Shown here piece after piece: positions 58,567-64,000 of a stretch of 64,000 nt of DNA. The translations under genes were made by a program, and so were the position numbers. Location: the NCBI RefSeq assembly GCF_025420585.1, contig NZ_JAOEGB010000003.1, positions 248,001 through 312,000 of the forward strand, given 5' to 3'. Each line of letters starts with the position of its first letter. Position 1 is the first letter of the stretch. This DNA is from Planotetraspora sp. A-T 1434 (GTDB lineage Bacteria > Actinomycetota > Actinomycetes > Streptosporangiales > Streptosporangiaceae). The notes below the pieces were generated by a model. The model was given only the letters and a program-made list of their open reading frames with translations, searched no databases and had not been told where the DNA came from.

Positions 58567-59604
58567 ATGAGCCTGAGCGAGCCGGCGTCGGGTGAGGCGC
58601 CCCAGGTCGCGGCGTCCGCCCGGATTCTCGGGCCGGTGGCATTGGGCGCGGGCACGATCCTGGCCCAGGGGGCCGTCGTACGGTCCCACGGCGCGGGCGA
58701 CGTCGAGATCGGCCACCACTCCGCCGTCCTGGAGAACAGCACCGTGGTCGGCCGGCCCGGACAGCCCGTGCGGATCGGCCAGCGCACCGCCTTCGGGCAC
58801 CGATGCCAGATCATCGGCGCGATCGTGGGCGACCTGTGCGAGATCGGCAACGGCACCATCCTGATGCCGGGCGCCCGGCTGGGCAGCGGCGTCATCACCG
58901 CCGAGGGCACGGTGGTGCCGCCCGGCACCGTCGTGGCCGACGACACCGTGCTCGTCGGCCGGCCGGCCCACGTGCTGCGCACGGCGACCGACGCCGACCG
59001 CGCCCGGATCGCCGCACTGCGCGACCACGAAATCGACCTGATCGACCACCCGTTAAGCCACGTCCACGGCCGAATCGGCGCAGGAGGCACCATGGGCACG
59101 CTCTACAGCTACCGTGACAAGCGGCCACAGGTCGCGGGCAGCGCCGTGCTGTTCGACTCGGCGGAGGTCACCGGTGACGTCACCATCGGCGAGGAGACCG
59201 TCATCGGCGCGGGCGTGAAGATCATCGGCGACTCCCACGGCCCGGTCCGCATCGGCGCCCGCGTGCAGATCCTGGAGAACACGGTCCTCCACCTGCTGCC
59301 GGACAACGAACTGCTGGTCGGCGACGACGTCACGATCGGGCCCGGCGCGATGATCCACGGGTGCCGCCTCGGCGCGGGCACCGTGGTCGAGCCGGGCGCG
59401 ATCGTCTGCGACAACGCGTCGGTCGGCGCCGGATCCGTCGTGCGCGCCGGGACGTGTGTCGTGCAACGCCAGGAGATCCCGCCCCTCAGCGTCGTTTCCG
59501 GCTTCCCGGCGCACGTCATCGGCACGCTGGACGCGCCGCCGCCGCGCCCGGCGTGGGCCCTGCCCCTCGGCGAACTGCACACGATCGCCGTCATCGAGCG
59601 CTGA
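58567..59604 (+). CDS. Two-lobed left-handed beta-helix protein (gamma-carbonic-anhydrase-like)
   Basis: This 345-residue protein carries two LbH lobes with hexapeptide repeats. The first is at about residues 18-150 (GTILAQGAVVRSHGAGDVEI) and the second at about 180-330, beginning MGTLYSYRDKRPQV, the usual PaaY/CamH-like start. In the second lobe VLHLLP and MIHGC supply two of the normal three zinc His. The third, in the GHGA motif, is GPGA, so one ligand is lost. Carbonic anhydrase activity is therefore doubtful. The two lobes probably arose by fusion of tandem genes. GGAGG lies seven bases before the ATG. Confidence 0.85.
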   Translation: MSLSEPASGEAPQVAASARILGPVALGAGTILAQGAVVRSHGAGDVEIGHHSAVLENSTVVGRPGQPVRIGQRTAFGHRCQIIGAIVGDLCEIGNGTILMPGARLGSGVITAEGTVVPPGTVVADDTVLVGRPAHVLRTATDADRARIAALRDHEIDLIDHPLSHVHGRIGAGGTMGTLYSYRDKRPQVAGSAVLFDSAEVTGDVTIGEETVIGAGVKIIGDSHGPVRIGARVQILENTVLHLLPDNELLVGDDVTIGPGAMIHGCRLGAGTVVEPGAIVCDNASVGAGSVVRAGTCVVQRQEIPPLSVVSGFPAHVIGTLDAPPPRPAWALPLGELHTIAVIER

Positions 59605-59617
59605 GGCGCGTCATCGG

Positions 59618-62584
59618 TCACTGGAGCTGCTCGGAGTAGGTGTCGTCGAGGTGGGCGTAGATCTCCTCGGCGCTGGTGTCCTCCGCTTCGGGGACACCGA
59701 GTCCGGTGAGGATGTCCAGGGCTCGCTGCCACTGCTTGCGGGCCTTCTCGTGCCGGCCGAGGTCGCGGTGCGCGCGGGCCAGGCCGTGCAGAGCGCGCGC
59801 CTGGTCTGCGGGGTGACCGAGGTCGCGGGCGATGTCGAGGGCGGCCTGGTGGTGGGTGAGCGCCTCATCGGGATGGCCGGTGGCCTGGTGGATTCGGCCC
59901 AGGCCGTACAGCCCCTCGAACTGTGAGTTACGGTCGCCAATCTGCCGGGCGATCGTCAGCGTGCGCTGGTAGTAGTCGGTCGCCGGCCGGTGCTCGCCCC
60001 GCACGAGGTGGGTGAAGCCGAGGCCCGTCAGCGCGCGGAGCTCCCCGACGCTGTTGCCGGTGGCGCGGGCGATCCGCAGCGCCCGCTCGAAGTGGTCGGC
60101 CGCCTCGCCGTACCTCCTCTTGTGGCGGTGGACGCGCCCCAGGCCGCACAGCGCGTTGAGCTCCCCGTCACGATTGCCGGTGGCGTGCGCGATCTGCAGC
60201 GCCCGCTGGAAATACTCGGCGGCGCGGCCGAAATGGCCCTGTGCCCGGCGGACGTGGCCGAGGCCGCAGAGCGCGGTGATCTCGCCCTCGCGGTCCAGGG
60301 TGGCGTGGGCGATGTCCAGCGCCCGGTCGAAATACTGCGCCGCCGGGGAGAACTGGCCGAGCGTGATGTGGACGTCACCCAGGCCGCACAGCGCGGCCAC
60401 TTCGCGGGCGCGGTTGCCGAGGGCGCGGGCGGCGTGCAGGGCGTTGCTGTGCAGGGTGCGGACGTAGGTGTAGTGGGCCCCGGTGTGCAGGTGGCGGTGC
60501 AGGGTGGCCGACAGATGCAGAGCGTGCGCGGGCCAGCCGTGCCTGGCGGCGTGGACGGCGGTGGCAAGCAGGTTGGTCAGCTCGGCGTCGAGCCATTCCA
60601 CCGCGCGGACCTGGTCGCCGAGGAGGGGGATGAGGCCGCCCGGCTGCCGGACCCTGGGAGGATGGCCGGCCGCCTCGTAGGGATGGGCGATCTCCATGGC
60701 GGCCGAGGCCGTCTGTATGTAGTGGTCGAACAGGCGGGTCAGCGCCGTCCGCCGGTCGCCGTCGGTGTCCTCGTCGGCGAGGGTCGCGGTGGCGTGTGTG
60801 CGCAGCAGGTCATGGAAGCGGTAGCGGCCGGGAACGGGCTCCTGCAGCAGATGGGCGTCGACCAGATCGTCGAGCAAGCGGCTGGCGTGCTGAAGGGTGG
60901 TGCCGGCGAGCGCGGCGGCCGCGTACCGCTCGAAGTCGGATCCCGGGTGGAGGCCCAGCAGCCGGTACATGTCCTGCCGCTCCGGGCTGAGGTGGTGGTA
61001 GGACAGGTCCATGGTGGCCGTGACGCTGAGCCGGCCGACCTCCAGCTCGCCGAGCCGGTGCCGGTGGTCGCGCAACCGGTGGGCGAGGTGGGCGAGCGTC
61101 CAGCCGGGCCGGGCCCTCAGGCGGGCCCCCGCGATGCGGATGGCCAGCGGCAGCCGGCCGCAGAGTTCGACGATCTCGGTCAGCAGTCCGGGCGGCTGGC
61201 CGGCGAGGCGCTGCTCGCCGGCCGTGCGGCTGAAGAGGTCGAGCGCGTCGGCGCGCGGAAGGACGTCCAGCGAGAGCGGCCGGACGTCCTCCAGGCCGGT
61301 CAGGCGTCTCCGGCTGGTGATCAGCACCAGTGAGCCGGGCGCGCCGGGCAGCAGGGGTCTCACCTGGGCCTCCTCGGCCGCGTTGTCGAGCAGGATGAGC
61401 ACCCGCCGGCCCGCCAGCCGGCTGCGGTACAGCGCGGCGCGAGCGTCGAGCTCGTGCGGGATCTGCTCGCCGGGCACGCCGAGGGCGCGCAGCAACTGGT
61501 CGAGGGCGTCGACCGGATCGACCGGCGACACCCCCTCCGTGAACCCGTGCAGATCGACGAACAGCTGCCCGTCGGCGAACCGGTCGGCCAGCCGATGCGC
61601 GGCGTGCACGGCGAGGGCGGTCTTCCCGATTCCGGCCATGCCGTCGATGGCGCTGATCACCGGCGCCTCGGACCGGTCCGCCGGCTCCGCCTTCACTGCC
61701 TGATCCGCGAGGGCGCGTAGGTACGCCAGCTCCACGACCCTGCCGGTGAAGCTGCCGATGTCCCGGGGCAGTTGCCTGGGCACCACCGGCGGACCGGGAT
61801 GGACGCCACCGACGCCCGCGGGCGGGGCCAGGTCGGCGTGGCCGTTGAGGATCTGGCGGTGGAGCCGCTGCAACGGCGGGCTGGGCTCGATGCCGAGCTC
61901 CTGCACCAGGTGGCGGCGCAGGTCCCGGTACGCCCGCAGTGCCTCCGCCTGACGGCCGGAGCGGTACAGCGCGAGCATCCACTGGGCCTGCAGCCGCTCC
62001 CGCAGCGGCTGCTCGGCCACCAGCGCGCCCAGCTCGGCCAGCACGTCGCCGTGGTGGCCGAGCGCCAGCTGGGACTCGATCCAGGTCTCCTGCGCGGCGA
62101 GCCTGCGCTCCTCCAGGCGGATGAGCTCGACGCCCAGCCGGGAGTCCAGCGCGACGTCCTCGAACGGCCGCCCGCGCCACAGGGCGAGCGCCCGCCGTAA
62201 TCGTTCGGCGGCCAGCAGCGGCTGGCCGTCGGTCAGGGCCTGCTGTCCCTGAGCGGCGAGCTCCTCGAAGGTCAGCAGATCGAGGTCGGCCGGGGAGACC
62301 CGCAGCTGGTAGCCGCTGGGCACGGTGGACAGGAGTGGGGGGTCGGTTCGGTCGGCGAGTCCGAGGACCTGCCGGAGCGTGGACACGTACGTCCGCAGCG
62401 CGACCGCTGCCGTACGCGGTGGCCGCTGCGGCCACAGGGCGTCGACCAGGCGGTCGGCGCTCACGGGCCGGTTGACGTTGAGGAGCAACACCGCCAGGAG
62501 AGCGCGCTGTTTGGCCGCGCCCAGCCGGACGAGGCGGTGACTGTCGGAGCGGACTTCAAGGGTGCCAAGGACACGAAACCGCAT
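59618..62584 (-). CDS. SARP/AfsR-type regulator with NB-ARC and TPR domains
   Basis: This 988-residue protein has an OmpR-like winged helix (about residues 15-95, RLGAAKQRALLAVLLLNVNR), a BTAD domain (about 100-245, ADLDLLTFEELAAQGQQAL, LRERLQAQWMLALYRSGRQA), an NB-ARC ATPase (Walker A GMAGIGKTAL at about 312, LILLDNAAEEAQV, ITSRRRLTGL) and eight or so TPR repeats (about 720-985, LCGLGHVRRAQGHFGRAAEY). AfsR-like SARPs activate antibiotic clusters. It faces a class III aminotransferase across a 375-base region with a palindrome, so it may control a cluster beginning at the window's right end. Confidence 0.92.
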   Translation of the reverse strand: MRFRVLGTLEVRSDSHRLVRLGAAKQRALLAVLLLNVNRPVSADRLVDALWPQRPPRTAAVALRTYVSTLRQVLGLADRTDPPLLSTVPSGYQLRVSPADLDLLTFEELAAQGQQALTDGQPLLAAERLRRALALWRGRPFEDVALDSRLGVELIRLEERRLAAQETWIESQLALGHHGDVLAELGALVAEQPLRERLQAQWMLALYRSGRQAEALRAYRDLRRHLVQELGIEPSPPLQRLHRQILNGHADLAPPAGVGGVHPGPPVVPRQLPRDIGSFTGRVVELAYLRALADQAVKAEPADRSEAPVISAIDGMAGIGKTALAVHAAHRLADRFADGQLFVDLHGFTEGVSPVDPVDALDQLLRALGVPGEQIPHELDARAALYRSRLAGRRVLILLDNAAEEAQVRPLLPGAPGSLVLITSRRRLTGLEDVRPLSLDVLPRADALDLFSRTAGEQRLAGQPPGLLTEIVELCGRLPLAIRIAGARLRARPGWTLAHLAHRLRDHRHRLGELEVGRLSVTATMDLSYHHLSPERQDMYRLLGLHPGSDFERYAAAALAGTTLQHASRLLDDLVDAHLLQEPVPGRYRFHDLLRTHATATLADEDTDGDRRTALTRLFDHYIQTASAAMEIAHPYEAAGHPPRVRQPGGLIPLLGDQVRAVEWLDAELTNLLATAVHAARHGWPAHALHLSATLHRHLHTGAHYTYVRTLHSNALHAARALGNRAREVAALCGLGDVHITLGQFSPAAQYFDRALDIAHATLDREGEITALCGLGHVRRAQGHFGRAAEYFQRALQIAHATGNRDGELNALCGLGRVHRHKRRYGEAADHFERALRIARATGNSVGELRALTGLGFTHLVRGEHRPATDYYQRTLTIARQIGDRNSQFEGLYGLGRIHQATGHPDEALTHHQAALDIARDLGHPADQARALHGLARAHRDLGRHEKARKQWQRALDILTGLGVPEAEDTSAEEIYAHLDDTYSEQLQ

Positions 62585-62959
62585 GGCCCGGAAATATCAC
62601 ACATTGTTCGCATATCGGGGTAGTGCACATTTAGGACTCCCCAACGATTGGCGACGTGACCCGAAATCCTCTCCTTAATTGATTGGGAACGTCCGCAACC
62701 AGGGTTTGCGGACGCATCCCAGGATGCGCCGGCCCGCCATAACGTGCCTTCCATTTCCCCCGGTTGACGCTCTCTCGGATGGTGAGACGGCCTCCGTCCG
62801 CCATGGAAGCTCGCCCGATGCGCGGTCGTCCGTACGGCCCGGCGTTCATGTCAAGCCGTGCCTTTACCGGCACTTGACGACCCGGCCGCATCGTGACGGA
62901 GGAGGCGAGAGCCCCCACCACCCAATCGATCGTCCGATGGCAGGGAAGGGAGAGTGCGC
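62585..62959. promoter_or_regulatory. Divergent promoter with CGCATCC-CA-GGATGCG palindrome
   Basis: A 16-base palindrome at 62713-62728 lies between the SARP gene and the aminotransferase gene. No gene is seen in this region. The AT-rich stretch near 62675-62700 may hold promoter elements. Confidence 0.45.
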
Positions 62960-64000
62960 ATGTCCGAACTGATCAGCCTCGACGAATGCGAGCGGCTCAC
63001 CGCGAAACACGTCCACGATCTGTACCGCCAGTATGTCAGTCGCAGCCAGGTCTCGCTCATGACGTCCTTCGGGTTCGGCCGGGAGCTCGTGGAGCGCGCG
63101 GAGGGAGCCTGGCTGTGGACGCGCGACGGCCGGCGAATCCTCGACTTCACCGGCGGGGTCGGCGTGCTGAATCACGGCCACAACCATCCGCGAATTCTGG
63201 CCGCCCGAAAGAGGTTTCAGGACGAGAAAAGGATGGAGGTGCACAAGACATATTTCTCGCCCTACGTGGCGACGCTCGGCCACAACCTCGCCCAGCTCCT
63301 GCCCGGCGACCTCAGCATGTCGTTCTTTCCCAATTCCGGCGCCGAGGCGGTCGAGGGCGCCGTCAAGATGGCCTACAAATACCACGGCGGCCGCAGGCAG
63401 CGGATCCTGCGCTCCGACATCGCCTTCCACGGAAAGCTGCTCGGCTCCGGAAGCCTCACCGGCACGCAGGAGCGATTCAGCTTTCCGGGGATTCCCGGCG
63501 TGGTCACCTACCCCTACGGCGACCTCGACGCCGTGCGCGCCGCCGTGGCCGGGGCCCGCACCCGCGACGGCGGCTGTGACCTGTACGCGATCCTCGTCGA
63601 GCCGTTCAGCGCGTCGACCATGCGCTTCTGCTCCGAGGAGTTCCTCCGCGGGCTGCGCGAACTCTGCGACACAGAAGGGATCGTGCTGATCTTCGACGAG
63701 ATCTACACAGGGTGGGGAAAGACCGGGAGCCTCTTCTATTTCATGCGCTATCCCGGTCTCGTTCCGGACATCCTCACCACGTCGAAGTCGTTCGGCGGCG
63801 GCAAGTCGTCGATCTCGGCGTTCATCGCCAGGGAGCCGGTCTTCCGCAAGGCCTACGACAACCTCACCGACTCCCTGCTGCAGGCCACGAGCACGACCTA
63901 CTACGGCTTCGGCGAGGAGACCGCCACCGCGATCGAGGCGGTGAACATCGCCGTCGAGGACGACTACCCGAGACGCGCGCGGGAGATCGAACGGATCATG
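62960..64000 (+). CDS. Class III PLP aminotransferase, 3' end outside the window
   Basis: The first 347 codons of a class III aminotransferase are present. They show FFPNSGAEAVEGAVKMAYKY, VEPFSAST, IFDEIYTGWGKTG (PLP-binding Asp) and TTSKSFGGGKSS (PLP Lys). The N-terminal YVSRSQVSLMTSFGFGRE resembles aminotransferases of diaminobutyrate/ornithine or glutamate-semialdehyde type acting in secondary metabolism. The ATG has GGGAG nearby. It is divergent from the SARP regulator, so it may be the first gene of a biosynthetic cluster that continues past the window. Confidence 0.9.
   Translation, partial: MSELISLDECERLTAKHVHDLYRQYVSRSQVSLMTSFGFGRELVERAEGAWLWTRDGRRILDFTGGVGVLNHGHNHPRILAARKRFQDEKRMEVHKTYFSPYVATLGHNLAQLLPGDLSMSFFPNSGAEAVEGAVKMAYKYHGGRRQRILRSDIAFHGKLLGSGSLTGTQERFSFPGIPGVVTYPYGDLDAVRAAVAGARTRDGGCDLYAILVEPFSASTMRFCSEEFLRGLRELCDTEGIVLIFDEIYTGWGKTGSLFYFMRYPGLVPDILTTSKSFGGGKSSISAFIAREPVFRKAYDNLTDSLLQATSTTYYGFGEETATAIEAVNIAVEDDYPRRAREIERIM

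Overview
The window is high-GC DNA with frequent GTG/TTG starts, ATGA- or GTGA-type gene overlaps, a furA-katG pair, a PknG/GlnX/GlnH-type set, an ECF sigma/DGPF pair and a SARP regulator. Together these point to a filamentous actinomycete, probably of the Streptosporangiales (Nonomuraea or Streptosporangium-like). The taxonomic call is inference. No rRNA, tRNA, CRISPR array, intact insertion sequence or integrase was seen. Both window ends cut a gene.

Layout. 1-8.7 kb: a cut SDR gene, a small secreted beta-sandwich protein, a three-subunit PaoABC-type molybdenum aldehyde oxidoreductase with a Tat signal, a small membrane protein, a SnoaL-like protein divergent from a PadR regulator, and an SGNH hydrolase with a palindrome at its promoter. 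8.7-10.3 kb: a secreted sulfatase with a strong terminator hairpin. 10.9-15.0 kb: an MFS exporter, a 44-residue peptide gene, an E1-like (ThiF/MoeB/MccB) adenylating enzyme and a PqqD-M50 membrane metalloprotease fusion. This looks like an undescribed RiPP locus and is the main candidate for a new system.

15.1-22.1 kb: small stress and regulatory genes (DUF1801, VOC proteins, AraC, MarR/OhrR, UvrA-like ABC protein). An AraC-tail/VOC junction occurs here three times, twice with only a remnant of the AraC gene, showing old duplication and decay. 22.3-29.1 kb: one 2278-residue protein with LamG domains, two beta-rich segments that recall pore-forming toxins, and a C-terminal ricin-B lectin.

29.5-39.1 kb: two divergent operons. 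Leftward are a trypsin-like protease with a degenerate P-loop, a PknG-like kinase and a vWA protein. Rightward are a sulfate-binding-type lipoprotein, a GlnX-like sensor, a GlnH-like lipoprotein and a trypsin-co-occurring-domain protein. This reads as a periplasmic-ligand sensing and conflict or signalling module, and it abuts a truncated VOC gene. 39.2-44.8 kb: two SDR genes under a TetR regulator with two identical palindromic operators, an archaeal-type AAA ATPase, an alpha/beta hydrolase and a mycothiol-type maleylpyruvate isomerase-like protein.

44.8-51.8 kb: a Tat-exported family 8 polysaccharide lyase, the furA-katG peroxide defence pair, a His-rich secreted peptide and a secreted trypsin. 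51.9-56.1 kb: a PfkB kinase, a head-to-head pair of truncated genes (a PLP lyase tail and a TrpF-like tail) and a transketolase/AceE-like enzyme. 56.1-59.6 kb: DoxX, an ECF42-type sigma factor, its DGPF partner, and a two-lobed gamma-carbonic-anhydrase-like protein missing one zinc ligand. 59.6-64 kb: a 988-residue SARP/AfsR regulator divergent from a class III aminotransferase that runs off the end, possibly the edge of a biosynthetic cluster.
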